Part shown: piece by piece, positions 31,736-41,327 of the stretch
How the letters are laid out: each line of letters starts with the position of its first letter
Position numbering within the stretch: position 1 is the stretch's first letter
NCBI GenBank assembly: GCA_021848065.1
Contig: JAJZNA010000015.1
Coordinates: forward strand, 1-46,150
Length of the DNA: 46,150 bases
Source of the DNA: Microcaldota archaeon
GTDB lineage: Archaea; Micrarchaeota; Micrarchaeia; Micrarchaeales; CABMGC01
Reading direction: 5' to 3'
Translations under genes and position numbers: made by a program
The notes under the pieces: generated by a model
The model's input: only the letters and a program-made list of their open reading frames with translations
What the model was told of the DNA's origin: nothing
The model's database searches: none

Positions 31736-32713
31736 ATGCCGATTAAGATAAAGGCCCTTATTGCGGCATCCTTATTCATCCTTGCCTCGGCTGTTTATGC
31801 CTACCTAACGCCACAGGCGCAAACCACTCCGCAAAATTTATCAATAAAGCACTCGACTTTCGATGGCTATCCCGCCCTATTCAATGTCACCTACTGCACC
31901 ATGGGTGGGGAAAGGCTGTTGATGGACATAGTGCTGCCAGGAAAGCCAGGCCCATCGCCCAGACCGTTCGTCTTGTATGTCCATGGAGGCGGCTGGACCA
32001 TGGGCGGCAGGAGTGATCTGGGCTATTTCAATCTCAAGCTCCTCTCCGAAGGTTATGCCGTAGGCACACTCGATTACAGGCTCGCCCCGCAGTACAAGTT
32101 CCCGGCACAGATCGAAGATGTGAAATGTGCCATAAGGTTCGTGAGGAAAAATGCGGCCCTGATAGGCGTGGACCCAAACAAGATAGCCGCTGACGGGAGC
32201 AGCGCCGGAGGGGATCTAGTATCGCTCCTGGGGCTGACAAATTCCAGCATGTGGGATGTAGGCCCATACGCAAATGTATCCGACAACGTATCCGCAGTAG
32301 TTGATGAGTTCGGCCCATCAAACATCACATCATTTTTATACTACAATGCCTCCCCTGGGATGCGGGCATACTATGATGGCATATTTTCCGAGGTTTTCGC
32401 ATCAAGCCCAGAACTTTTATCCCAAGCCAGCCCTGTCAATCACGTGACAGGCAATGCGCCGCCTTTCTTGATAATCCAGGGCCTGCAGGATTCCACTGTG
32501 CCTTACAACCAGTCCGTACAGCTCTATAACCTGCTTGTATCTGCTGGGGACACGGCAAACATAATACTCGTGGAGAACGCAGGCCATATGCTTGTCCAGG
32601 TGGGGCCCAACCCGATCAGCCCTTCAATGGACAGCCTGAATGCCACAGTTGCCAATTTTCTAAACGAGCATCTGGGCTGGAATGCGACACTGCAGAAATT
32701 CACCGGCGGCTGA
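31736..32713 (+). CDS. Secreted alpha/beta-hydrolase esterase/lipase
   Basis: 325 residues. An N-terminal hydrophobic segment (IKIKALIAASLFILASAVYAYL) acts as signal peptide or anchor. The hydrolase domain has the oxyanion motif YVHGGGWTMGG, the nucleophile elbow DGSSAGGD, an Asp in QGLQDSTVPY and a His in NAGHMLV, forming the HSL/carboxylesterase-like triad. Several N-glycosylation sequons are consistent with export. Substrate unknown. The longer frame starts at 31670, but the TATA-like TATTTAAATC at about 31688 and the signal peptide place the start at 31736. Confidence 0.85.
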   Translation: MPIKIKALIAASLFILASAVYAYLTPQAQTTPQNLSIKHSTFDGYPALFNVTYCTMGGERLLMDIVLPGKPGPSPRPFVLYVHGGGWTMGGRSDLGYFNLKLLSEGYAVGTLDYRLAPQYKFPAQIEDVKCAIRFVRKNAALIGVDPNKIAADGSSAGGDLVSLLGLTNSSMWDVGPYANVSDNVSAVVDEFGPSNITSFLYYNASPGMRAYYDGIFSEVFASSPELLSQASPVNHVTGNAPPFLIIQGLQDSTVPYNQSVQLYNLLVSAGDTANIILVENAGHMLVQVGPNPISPSMDSLNATVANFLNEHLGWNATLQKFTGG

Positions 32714-32808
32714 AAACTGCGCTTTGCATGCATACGCACTGCATGCCTGCCTGTTCTCCAAATCAGAAAGGGTTAAAATAGTTAATATGCAGTTTATAAG
32801 CGATATTC

Positions 32809-33099
32809 ATGCCTGTACAGCAGAAACCCAGCAGGGAAAGCGTGGTCGTTGTAGACCCGAAGCTGATAATGGAGAGGATGCTGCACTACAGGGAGAGGCA
32901 TCACGGCTGGCATGTATTCAGGACGATGTACTGGAGCATATACCTGCTTGTAATATCAACATTCCTTATCTATTATCAGGAGATAGGATTCACCGTCACG
33001 CTCTTCTTCGGGGTAGCCCTTCTGGTCCTGGCCGTCATGCTTGTGCTGTACGGCCTGACTGAGGCGCTTCACAACAAGTTCCTTAAGAAGTACGGATAA
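32809..33099 (+). CDS. Small membrane protein upstream of secF
   Basis: 96 residues with two hydrophobic helices (TMYWSIYLLVISTFLIYY and TVTLFFGVALLVLAVMLVLY). N- and C-termini are hydrophilic. Not recognised. It precedes secF by 18 nt, so it could be part of the secFD transcript; this is positional only. Confidence 0.55.
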   Translation: MPVQQKPSRESVVVVDPKLIMERMLHYRERHHGWHVFRTMYWSIYLLVISTFLIYYQEIGFTVTLFFGVALLVLAVMLVLYGLTEALHNKFLKKYG

Positions 33100-33117
33100 T
33101 GTCTGTCCATTGATTTG

Positions 33118-34272
33118 ATGAAATTCAACATACCTAATATCTATACTAGCAAGAACCTGAAGTTCTTCGCAGCCATACCCATAATCATGATGCTGGTTGG
33201 CCTATACCTTTCCCAGTACATAGTGCTGGACTCATCGCTGAGCGGAGGCGTTAGCATAATACTGCAGAGCACGTCCAACCTATCTGCGGAGCAGATCGCA
33301 AGCTCCCTTGGCACTGCGCTCCATGTGCCGAACCCGACAGTGCAGGTAGGCGGCGGGCAGGTGCAGGTCACCATAGCTGCCAATAAGAGCCTCTCGGATG
33401 CTGAGAACTACCTCATAGGCATATACCAGTACAACGGCAATTACTCAACCGCACAGGTAAATTATACAAACTATAACATAGCACTCCAGTCAGACCCTTC
33501 CAATCAGACCCTGCGTTCGCTCATGACCGCTGCCGCAGCACAGGAGAACGGATCATACGCAGGCATGCAGAAATACCTAAGTCTTGAACTCTCTGCTCTT
33601 TCCCCGCTCAACGCCGGCCAGACCTACAATGCCACATCCGCATCTGCAATCGTCTCGGCAGCCCAGTCCGCATATTCCAATGCCAGCAACACCTACAAGG
33701 CACAGGTCATGGGAGCGGTAGGGAAGGTTGTGCCTTATACATCATATTCATACGAGCAGATAACCGTCCAGCAGTCAAGCTTCTTCCTGCAGCAGCTGCA
33801 GAACATAATAATATGGGCATTCATACTAATCTCCATAGTCGTATTCTTCATATTCCGCACAGCGGTTCCTTCTTTTGCCGTGGTGTTCGGCGCCGCTAAC
33901 GACATCATAGTGGCCCTTGGCGCAATGGCGCTATTCAGGATACCCCTTGGCATAGCCAGCATCGGCGGCCTGCTGATGCTGCTCGGCTATTCCATAGACA
34001 CAGACGTTCTCACTGCGATACGCATAATAAAGAGGCATGAGGGCACACTGGAGGAGCGCGCATACTCATCAATGAAGACGGGCCTCACAATGACATCCAC
34101 TGCCATAGTCTCATTTGCAGTGCTCTTTGCAGTGTCCATTATAGCCTATGTCCCAACATACTACGAGATTTCTGGAGTAGTGCTCTTCGGCCTTATAGGC
34201 GACCTCTTCACCACGTGGCTAGGAAACGCGTCAATGATACTTCTTTACATGAAGCATAAAGGAAAGGGATGA
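33118..34272 (+). CDS. secF: Protein-export membrane protein SecF
   Basis: 384 residues, RND-type export component that helps pull proteins across the membrane using the proton gradient. An N-terminal transmembrane helix (NLKFFAAIPIIMMLVGLYLS) is followed by a large external domain with many sequons, then five helices including the conserved GAANDIIVALGAMALFRIPLGIASIGGLLMLLGYSIDTDVL. Start ATG 33118; TTG at 33115 is an alternative. The archaeal order secF-secD is seen with a 7-nt gap. Confidence 0.93.
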   Translation: MKFNIPNIYTSKNLKFFAAIPIIMMLVGLYLSQYIVLDSSLSGGVSIILQSTSNLSAEQIASSLGTALHVPNPTVQVGGGQVQVTIAANKSLSDAENYLIGIYQYNGNYSTAQVNYTNYNIALQSDPSNQTLRSLMTAAAAQENGSYAGMQKYLSLELSALSPLNAGQTYNATSASAIVSAAQSAYSNASNTYKAQVMGAVGKVVPYTSYSYEQITVQQSSFFLQQLQNIIIWAFILISIVVFFIFRTAVPSFAVVFGAANDIIVALGAMALFRIPLGIASIGGLLMLLGYSIDTDVLTAIRIIKRHEGTLEERAYSSMKTGLTMTSTAIVSFAVLFAVSIIAYVPTYYEISGVVLFGLIGDLFTTWLGNASMILLYMKHKGKG

Positions 34273-34279
34273 ATGGACC

Positions 34280-35869
34280 ATGGCGATAATCGATTACCTG
34301 AAGGATAGAAAAATTCTTGCATTCCTACTGATACTGCTAGTGCTTGCAGGGCTTGACTACAGGTACGGTATACACCTTGGTGTCGAGTTCGCCGGAGGGA
34401 CTACAATCCCAATAACGCTAGAGCACAGCGTGACTCCGTCACAGCTCTCGCAGGTCATATCAATACTGCAGCAGAGGCTATCCACATTCGGCCTCAGGCA
34501 GGTCACTGTGGTGGGAATAGGCACCTCCCAGGCCCAGGTCACCATACCAAGCGTCTCGTCCAGCGACATAGCTAGCGCCATAGACATAATACAGAGCCAG
34601 GGCGTGTTTGAAGGAATAGTCAATGGGAAGGTTGCGCTCAACGGGTCCTCGATAGAGGGTGCAAGCGTAGGCGCGGCCGCGCCATCAGTATCCGGAGGCA
34701 ATGTCTCATGGCAGGTAAACTTCTTCGTAACTCCCCAGGGCGCAGCACAGTTCTCAAAGGTCGCTTTCGGGCAGGCAAACAAGCCTCTCTACATGTTCCT
34801 TGACAGGCCAACTGCCGCAATAGTCCTGCTTAATTCATCACTGCTCGGCGCAGGCCTCGGGGCCACGCAGCAGCAGGAGCTCGCCGCATTGCAGAATGCG
34901 GCGCAGTTCGGCAACAGGACGATACCAGTAGAGGTGCTCAACCCTGACGCATCAAACTGGAATGTCCTCTACCACTTCTTCAAGACAAACAGCGCAAAGT
35001 ACAGGCAGGTCGTCCTATCCAACAGCACTCCGTCTTTCATAACATCAAACCTCACGGAAATGAATTACACGCTGACGTTCAGGAATGAGAACAATATGAC
35101 TCCTACAATAATAAATGTGGCCAACAGCTCCATATCTACGCAGCTGCAGGTGGAATCATGGTCTGCCATAGGCCTGCTCTCATCCCCGCTTCTTAATCCT
35201 GGAGTCACAAACGGCACAGCAGGCCAGGGGTACGTCATATCCGGTTTTGCCCCATCCACATTGCCAACCTTGCAGGACAAGATAAACTATGCGTCCAACC
35301 AGACCGCGCTTATTCAATCTGTGCTTACTGGAGGCGCGCTCCCTGTGCACGTGATAGTAGGAGTCCCTGTAACAACCCCTCCGACGCTGGGTTCAAGGTT
35401 CGAGGACATAAGCGCCATCGCCCTTCTCATGGCAGTCATAGCCGTGTCAGTGGTCATAATGATCAGGTACAAGAAGGGCTTCCTCATAGTGCCCATACTC
35501 CTGACCACCCTTGGGGAGCTGTTCATAATCATATCCATAATAGGGCTCATAGGGACCATAGACCTTTCAGCCATAGCCGGAATGATAGCAGTCATAGGCA
35601 CCGGGGTTGACGCGCAGATAATAATCTCTGACGAAGTTCTCTCTGGCACTCACAAGGACACGACCATGAAGCTCAGGCTTGGAAACGCCTTCTACATAGT
35701 GTGGGCAGACGCCGTGCTGCTCATAATCGCAATGCTTCCCCTGTTCTTCTCAACGTCCCTTGTCTCTGTAATAGGCTTCTCGGAGTCCACCATAATAGGC
35801 GCGCTCCTCGGAGTCCTGGTCACAAGGCCTTCATACGGTGCCATACTGTCAAGGCACTACTCAAAGTGA
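34280..35869 (+). CDS. secD: Protein-export membrane protein SecD
   Basis: 529 residues. Partner of SecF. N-terminal helix, then VEFAGGTTIPITLEHSV (the family D/E-L-x-G-G motif), a large external domain and a C-terminal helical block with the conserved LGELFIIISIIGLIGTIDLSAIAGMIAVIGTGVDAQIIISDE. Convergent/tandem context: directly behind secF and followed by an HTH gene after 51 nt. Confidence 0.93.
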   Translation: MAIIDYLKDRKILAFLLILLVLAGLDYRYGIHLGVEFAGGTTIPITLEHSVTPSQLSQVISILQQRLSTFGLRQVTVVGIGTSQAQVTIPSVSSSDIASAIDIIQSQGVFEGIVNGKVALNGSSIEGASVGAAAPSVSGGNVSWQVNFFVTPQGAAQFSKVAFGQANKPLYMFLDRPTAAIVLLNSSLLGAGLGATQQQELAALQNAAQFGNRTIPVEVLNPDASNWNVLYHFFKTNSAKYRQVVLSNSTPSFITSNLTEMNYTLTFRNENNMTPTIINVANSSISTQLQVESWSAIGLLSSPLLNPGVTNGTAGQGYVISGFAPSTLPTLQDKINYASNQTALIQSVLTGGALPVHVIVGVPVTTPPTLGSRFEDISAIALLMAVIAVSVVIMIRYKKGFLIVPILLTTLGELFIIISIIGLIGTIDLSAIAGMIAVIGTGVDAQIIISDEVLSGTHKDTTMKLRLGNAFYIVWADAVLLIIAMLPLFFSTSLVSVIGFSESTIIGALLGVLVTRPSYGAILSRHYSK

Positions 35870-35920
35870 CTGCTGGTAAGGGTTAAATATCTGGTTCACG
35901 AAGCAACATGTTTGATATAG

Positions 35921-36427
35921 ATGGCACCAACTCAGGGAAACATACTGGCACAAAGGAAGGCCGCGGCAGTCAACGCGTATCTGACCATTTCTCCAGAGCA
36001 GGGCCGAACTCTGATGCTTGCGCTCATACGCGACGTAAGGCATGCCGCAGTAACGGCCGGTGATAAGCACCCTAAACATGCATCCCTCTTCAGGGCTTAT
36101 GCGAATGACCTTTCCCGCCAAATGGCCTATCTTGACACTCAGCTAGAAACTGTATCGCCTATGCCGCCCGTGTCATTGACCGAATTTGGAAACCGACTTA
36201 TCAAGCTTGCACGCCAGTATGGTATGAGTACCTATGAACTGGCGCTTAAGATGGGCGTCCCCCCAGACCATGTGAATGGCCTGGCCTATGGCCTCCTCGA
36301 CCCAGATCCCAAGACAGTATCACACATACTCGATGCCCTGGGCGTACCTGACGCTTCAAGAGCGGCCCTAGAAAAAAACCTGAACAGGCTGGCTTACCGT
36401 TGGCTGGTAGACTCGCTCAGACAGTGA
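35921..36427 (+). CDS. Putative DNA-binding HTH protein, unknown family
   Basis: 168 residues. The C-terminal half (about 84-150) carries an XRE-like helix-turn-helix: FGNRLIKLARQYGMSTYELA and onward to TVSHILDALG. The N-terminal half is helical without known domain. The stop codon (TGA) is followed after 4 nt by nmd3, so the two may be co-transcribed. TATA-like GGTTAAATATC lies about 35 nt upstream. Confidence 0.6.
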   Translation: MAPTQGNILAQRKAAAVNAYLTISPEQGRTLMLALIRDVRHAAVTAGDKHPKHASLFRAYANDLSRQMAYLDTQLETVSPMPPVSLTEFGNRLIKLARQYGMSTYELALKMGVPPDHVNGLAYGLLDPDPKTVSHILDALGVPDASRAALEKNLNRLAYRWLVDSLRQ

Positions 36428-36431
36428 TAAT

Positions 36432-37067
36432 ATGACAAAATTCTGCCCCACATGTGCAAATTCAAGCGACAAGGTGAGGTTCTATGGCAATTTCTGCGAG
36501 GAATGCACAAAGAGGAAGTTTTCCGAGGACCTTAAAGAGAAGGTAGAGATAATAAGGTGCAAGCGGTGCGGCAGGATACGGGTACATGGCATATTCGTCC
36601 CCCCCAACGGCCAGAACCTCTCGGAGGCGATAAAGCAGGGATTCAAGGGGAAGGACATCAAGCTCATAGACTACTCTGAGGGCAACGCCGACATAGATCT
36701 GTCCGAAATGACAGAGAACGGCACAATAAGCGTAGAACGCAGCGTTGCGCTTTCGTACAAGAAGACTCTGTGCGATGTGTGCTACAAGAAGGCATGCAAC
36801 TACCACGAGGCAACGGTCCAGCTCAGGGGAAGCCCGGACAGAGTGGAGAAACTGGTGCAGAAACTCACGCATTACCTCGAGGAGAACAACGAGTTCATAT
36901 CCAAGGTAGAGTCCGTGGACAACGGCCTTGACATCTACATCTCCAGCAAGAAGCTCACCACCGCATTCATGGCGAAGATGAAGTTCCACCCGCAGATGTC
37001 TTACACCCTTGCAGGGGTAAGGATGGGGAAGAAGGTATACAAGAACACGTACGCGTTAAGGCTCTGA
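36432..37067 (+). CDS. nmd3: NMD3-family ribosome export/assembly protein, archaeal
   Basis: 211 residues. Zinc-binding pairs CPTC, CEEC, CKRCGR and CDVCYKKACNYHEA are in the order of the NMD3 N-terminal domain, which in eukaryotes loads on the 60S subunit. The remaining residues follow the archaeal homologue region (RVEKLVQKLTHYLEENNEFI). Archaeal forms are shorter and act in ribosome assembly or quality control (inferred). Confidence 0.85.
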   Translation: MTKFCPTCANSSDKVRFYGNFCEECTKRKFSEDLKEKVEIIRCKRCGRIRVHGIFVPPNGQNLSEAIKQGFKGKDIKLIDYSEGNADIDLSEMTENGTISVERSVALSYKKTLCDVCYKKACNYHEATVQLRGSPDRVEKLVQKLTHYLEENNEFISKVESVDNGLDIYISSKKLTTAFMAKMKFHPQMSYTLAGVRMGKKVYKNTYALRL

Positions 37068-37108
37068 GCGCAAAAGCAATATAATATGCAAAGTACAAGG
37101 TATTTGCG

Positions 37109-37936
37109 GTGCAGCCCGTGACTTCACGCTTGCCTATAAAGGCGCAATCGGCCGTAGAGTTCCTGTCTACCTATGCGTGGGCATTCCTCCTTATGGCCAT
37201 AGTGCTTGTGGGCCTGTACTACTTCATAGTGCTACCTGCGCAGAGCATACCTCCGCGATGCCAGTTCGCATACGGCCTGGTGTGCGAAGGCATGTCCGTG
37301 GGTACGAATTCTACATCAACCTTGGTCAATCTGTACCTTACAAATGGCCAGCCCTATGACCTTGCCGGAAATGTCATCGCAACTGCAAGCGTAGGCAACT
37401 ACGGCACAGCAAGTGCGACATGCGCAACAACCGACATAGTGCAGGGCGGAATAATACTGTGCAGCATTCCTATGCCTTCTAAAGTGCCTGTTGGTAACAA
37501 TGTCGCAGGCAGGCTCTACGTCAATGCGAGCGTCTGCCTTTCAGGGCCAGTGACCGGATGCACCCAATCGCAGAGCGTTTCATACGTTGGAAACTTCACA
37601 ACCCAGGTGTCTGCAAACGCCAACAAGATACCAGTATCCCTCTCCATCTCAGTATCCCCATCATCCTTTTCCCATGCCTCAGCGCCACAGTCCGTAGGCC
37701 TCAACGCGCATGTGAGCATCTTTGGCAATCCTGTGAGGGCAGCCGGGGTCCTGTTCACAATCTCGAGCATGCCTGCGCAAATCTCCGCAAGCATATCGCA
37801 GGGCATCGCCCTAAGCGACCCCAACGGCACCGCTTCGACCTCGCTGTACGTAGCCAGCGCCTCATCATCAGGCTCGCTCACGGTAAACGCAGTGTTTGCC
37901 GGCATAACTGCGACAAACACCGTGACGCTCACTTGA
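37109..37936 (+). CDS. Type IV pilin-like protein with class III signal peptide
   Basis: 275 residues from a GTG. The N-terminus LPIKAQSAVEFLSTYAWAFL is a class III signal peptide (Q-S-x-x-E-F motif before the hydrophobic helix), so it would be cut by a pilin-peptidase and assembled in a pilus or adhesin. The outer part has sequons and paired Cys, and a C-terminal Ig-like region (PVSLSISVSPSSFSHASA...LTVNAVFAGITATNTVTLT) resembling Big/invasin repeats. Its stop overlaps the stop of malate dehydrogenase by 8 nt on the opposite strand. Confidence 0.8.
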   Translation: MQPVTSRLPIKAQSAVEFLSTYAWAFLLMAIVLVGLYYFIVLPAQSIPPRCQFAYGLVCEGMSVGTNSTSTLVNLYLTNGQPYDLAGNVIATASVGNYGTASATCATTDIVQGGIILCSIPMPSKVPVGNNVAGRLYVNASVCLSGPVTGCTQSQSVSYVGNFTTQVSANANKIPVSLSISVSPSSFSHASAPQSVGLNAHVSIFGNPVRAAGVLFTISSMPAQISASISQGIALSDPNGTASTSLYVASASSSGSLTVNAVFAGITATNTVTLT

Positions 37937-38864
37937 GCTGCATTGCGTCTACCTGCTGCATCAGCGATTTTATCTTTGCGGCAGAATCTGAGAGCATCTT
38001 CATCTCGGATTCGTCAAGCTTCAGGTCTACTATCCTGTCCACCCCTTTGGATCCCAGTGCCACAGGCAGGCCTATGAATACCCCTTCCAGTCCGTACTCA
38101 CCATCCACATACACCGAGCACGGCACCACATCCTTGCGGTCATTGAGTATGGAATCTATCATGCGCACCACGGAAGACGCAGGCGCATAGAAAGCGCTCG
38201 ATCCCTCGAGCTTTATTATCTCTGCACCCCCATTCCTCGTCCTTTCTATTATCTTGTCAAGCTTAGCCTTATCGACAATGTCCGATACCGGCTTGCCGGA
38301 TATTGTAGTGAAGCGTGTCAGCGGCACCATGGTATCCCCATGGCTGCCAAGCACCAGTGGGTGTATGTCCTTCACACTGACGCCCACCTCCTCTGCTATG
38401 AATGAGCTGAACCTGGACGAGTCAAGTATCCCTGCCATTCCTATAACCCTATCCCTGTCAAATCCGGTGACCTTCTTGACCAGGTACACCATCGCATCTA
38501 GCGGGTTGGTTATGACTATGACCTTGCTTTCTGGAGCATGCTTCTTTATTTCAGCGGCTATCGACGAGATTATGTCTGCGTTTACCTTGAGGAGGTCGTC
38601 CCTTGACATGCCCTCCTTCCTCTGCGCGCCAGCAGTGACCACTACGATGTCGCTGCCTGCGATGGCTGCATAGTCTCCGGTGCCGACAACTTCCACATCA
38701 GACATCTCGACCGGGAGAGCCTCTGCTATGTCAAGCGCTATCCCCTGGGCTATCCCAACTGTCCTGTTCACCAATACTACGTTTGCCATTCCTTTGAGTG
38801 CAAGAAGGTGTGCAATTGTTGATCCTACCTTTCCAGCTCCAATAACAGAAACTTTTCTTCTCAT
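37929..38864 (-). CDS. mdh: Malate dehydrogenase (NAD(P))
   Basis: 311 residues of the lactate/malate dehydrogenase family. Rossmann motif SVIGAGKVGSTIAH, substrate Arg loop GAQRKEGMSRDDLL, NPLDAM and the catalytic His in VLGSHGDTMVP. The Arg loop suggests malate rather than lactate. The frame begins further upstream at 38981, but ATG at 38864 gives the usual N-terminus MRRKVSVIGAGKVG. Divergent from the gene at 39043. Confidence 0.93.
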   Translation of the reverse strand: MRRKVSVIGAGKVGSTIAHLLALKGMANVVLVNRTVGIAQGIALDIAEALPVEMSDVEVVGTGDYAAIAGSDIVVVTAGAQRKEGMSRDDLLKVNADIISSIAAEIKKHAPESKVIVITNPLDAMVYLVKKVTGFDRDRVIGMAGILDSSRFSSFIAEEVGVSVKDIHPLVLGSHGDTMVPLTRFTTISGKPVSDIVDKAKLDKIIERTRNGGAEIIKLEGSSAFYAPASSVVRMIDSILNDRKDVVPCSVYVDGEYGLEGVFIGLPVALGSKGVDRIVDLKLDESEMKMLSDSAAKIKSLMQQVDAMQLK

Positions 38865-39042
38865 CCAATCTACCGTGAATGGGTTGGATTCCAAAATTCT
38901 TAAGCCTTGTGCCGCCAGCTGCTGCATCGCACTACAATCACCGTGCCCAAGGCCCGTCCAGCATACAAAAAGCTGGCCCATAATACCGCGCTCATCCCAT
39001 CCTTTTTAATATGAGAATTAAGCATGTTGCCTCACTGATACA

Positions 39043-40074
39043 GTGTCTACAGGCAAAATAGTTGATATAACCGGCGCAATCAAAACACGCCTATCCTCAT
39101 CCCCTCCGACAGAGCTCCAGGCCCCTGCAAAAGTGTTGAAGTTTACTTTGCGTGGGGGTGGTGTGGGCACAGGGCCAAGCCATATCGAGGCTATTCAAGA
39201 CAGCCGCCGCGATCAGGCTGCATTAAAGGCCATAAAAGGCGACCTCAGGGGCATGTACCTCATTATACACTCGGGCGCAGCGGGCCTTGGGATAAACTCC
39301 CTAGCGGCGGCAAACCCGATAAACACAATGTTCGAAGCAATACTGAAGAGGGACATCACACTGGCAAGGAATCAGATGGCATTCGCAGCTAGCGGATTAC
39401 TGCGCGACAACGCAAATGGCTTTGAAAGGGTTCGCAGCATCTGCAGCATTCTGGATTTCGTATTCACATCTGCATTGATAGATGCTGCATATCATTCAGC
39501 GCATAAGCGCCGCGTGGAAACAGCCAAGGCGTATGCCTTTGAGGCAGGGGGAAGGCTGGATAGCTATGGCGATCTGGGAAGGGTGAAGGCGGATTTCCTG
39601 TATAGGGAATTCCAGATGAACCTAAGGGGAGACGCGGATATTCTTGTAAAATCCCTGGAGCGATTCAGGGCCTCAAACCCCTCAGGATTTGATACTATAA
39701 TGTCTTTTGCAGCATCCCAGTACGTGGACATGGGTAGGCCTGCCATTCTGCGCAACGTCAACCCGAGGCTGGCCTATCATGCGTCGAACGCTTTCAGCAG
39801 CTTAGCCTCCGGTGACTTTGAATCTGCCCGGCGCAACATCTCCAATTTCCTCGAGCGCATGCCAACCGGCCATGCCGATGCCAATGCAATGCGCCTGAAG
39901 GACAAGTTGGCAAGCGCACTTTCTGCGGCTCTTATAATCTCTGCATACAACAATGCGCTTGACATGAGGCCGTACCACGCAAACCTCCAGGCCTTGGAAG
40001 CATCGTTGAGGCTAGACGGCAGCAATGCCCATCTTGCCGAACTGGTGCGTAAGGCATTTCGCATAGCCACCTAA
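39043..40074 (+). CDS. Uncharacterised helical protein in the TCA gene neighbourhood
   Basis: 343 residues starting at GTG 39043 shortly after a TATA-like TTTTTAATAT (about 39003-39012). Almost all-helical with Ala/Arg/Leu-rich segments, looking like an alpha-solenoid or TPR-like protein, for example NTMFEAILKRDITLARNQMA and HASNAFSSLASGDFESARRN. No enzyme motif seen. It sits between mdh and citrate synthase. I do not recognise the family. Confidence 0.6.
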   Translation: MSTGKIVDITGAIKTRLSSSPPTELQAPAKVLKFTLRGGGVGTGPSHIEAIQDSRRDQAALKAIKGDLRGMYLIIHSGAAGLGINSLAAANPINTMFEAILKRDITLARNQMAFAASGLLRDNANGFERVRSICSILDFVFTSALIDAAYHSAHKRRVETAKAYAFEAGGRLDSYGDLGRVKADFLYREFQMNLRGDADILVKSLERFRASNPSGFDTIMSFAASQYVDMGRPAILRNVNPRLAYHASNAFSSLASGDFESARRNISNFLERMPTGHADANAMRLKDKLASALSAALIISAYNNALDMRPYHANLQALEASLRLDGSNAHLAELVRKAFRIAT

Positions 40075-40170
40075 CCTGCAGCCACCATGCAATCCAAAGT
40101 ATCCATAGAGCCAAACAAGGGATGCTATACCTAAATATATTTTTCTTACAAGATATGCTATGGGATTGAA

Positions 40171-41325
40171 ATGGCAGATTCTGAACCCACAATAAGCAAG
40201 GGTCTTGAAGGCGTCTACATTGCGGAAAGCAGCATATGCAAAGTGGACGGGCAGAACGGTAGGCTGTACTATAGGGGATATCCCATAGACGCGCTCGCAA
40301 AGCACTCGGACTTCGAGGAGGTCACGTACCTGCTGCTCAACGGCAGGCTTCCTAAGGGGAAGGAGCTGGAGGACATAAAGAAGCAGCTAGCCTCTGCAAG
40401 GGACCTCCCGCAGGGAATAATAGACATAATATTGGAGCAATCCGGAAAGGCCGATCCTATGGATACCCTCAGGACGGCAACGTCGGCTCTCTCTGCCTAC
40501 GACCCTGAGACCCCGGACATGTCCCCGGCGGCCAACATGCGCAAGTCGTTGAGGATAATATCACGCGTATCAAGCATAGTCGCTACGATAGGGAGGGTCG
40601 CGGCGGGTGGCAAGTATGTGAAGCCTGACGACTCATTGGGCCATGTTGCCAACTTCATGTACATGCTCAACCACAAGGCCCCAGACAAGAGGCAGCTCGA
40701 CATAATGCGGGACATGTTCATAATACACGCAGAGCACAGCTCCAACGCATCCACGTTCGGCACGATGGTGGCAGGCTCTACACTTGCAGACATATACTCT
40801 GCGATAACCGCAGGCATATCCGTCCTCAAGGGCCCGCTGCATGGCGGCGCGGACGAAGCCGCGCTGAGGATGATGAAGCAGATAGGGAGCCCCGAGAATA
40901 CCGAGAAGTATATAGAGTCGGCTCTTGCCGGGAAGCAGAAGGTCATGGGCTTTGGGCATAGGGTGTACAAGGCGTATGACCCTCGCGCCAAGATAATCAA
41001 GGCGTACCTCATCTCCCTCCAGCCAGGCGCCTCGCAAGAGCTTAAGACATACACTGCAATAGCCCTGAAGGCCGAGAAGATGATGGTGGAGAGGCTGGGG
41101 GCTTCCCATGGCATATGGCCAAACGTGGACTTCTTTGCAGGTCCAGTATACACTGCCGCAGGAATACCCGTCAACCTTTTCACTCCGATATTCGCGGCGA
41201 GCAGGTCGGCCGGATGGGCTGCGCACATGCTCGAGTACTGGCAGAACAACAGGCTGTTTAGGCCTCTGGAGAAGTACACCGGGCAGGTGGACCTCAAGTA
41301 CGTACCAATAAAGGAGAGGGAGTGA
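40171..41325 (+). CDS. gltA: Citrate synthase
   Basis: 384 residues, the short archaeal/Gram-positive type. Condenses oxaloacetate and acetyl-CoA. Catalytic His residues in LHGGADEA and GFGHRVYKAYDPRAK and the Asp in NVDFFAG are present. TATA-like TAAATATATTTTTC lies about 35 nt upstream. Its stop overlaps or abuts the aconitase start, so the next genes are co-transcribed. Confidence 0.97.
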   Translation: MADSEPTISKGLEGVYIAESSICKVDGQNGRLYYRGYPIDALAKHSDFEEVTYLLLNGRLPKGKELEDIKKQLASARDLPQGIIDIILEQSGKADPMDTLRTATSALSAYDPETPDMSPAANMRKSLRIISRVSSIVATIGRVAAGGKYVKPDDSLGHVANFMYMLNHKAPDKRQLDIMRDMFIIHAEHSSNASTFGTMVAGSTLADIYSAITAGISVLKGPLHGGADEAALRMMKQIGSPENTEKYIESALAGKQKVMGFGHRVYKAYDPRAKIIKAYLISLQPGASQELKTYTAIALKAEKMMVERLGASHGIWPNVDFFAGPVYTAAGIPVNLFTPIFAASRSAGWAAHMLEYWQNNRLFRPLEKYTGQVDLKYVPIKERE

Positions 41326-41327
41326 CG

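Noticed and set aside
39033..39045. Short palindrome CACTG-ATA-CAGTG overlapping the GTG start at 39043, containing TGATAC
   Set aside because: It shares only one half-site with the 22-bp operator and lies downstream of the TATA box; likely chance.
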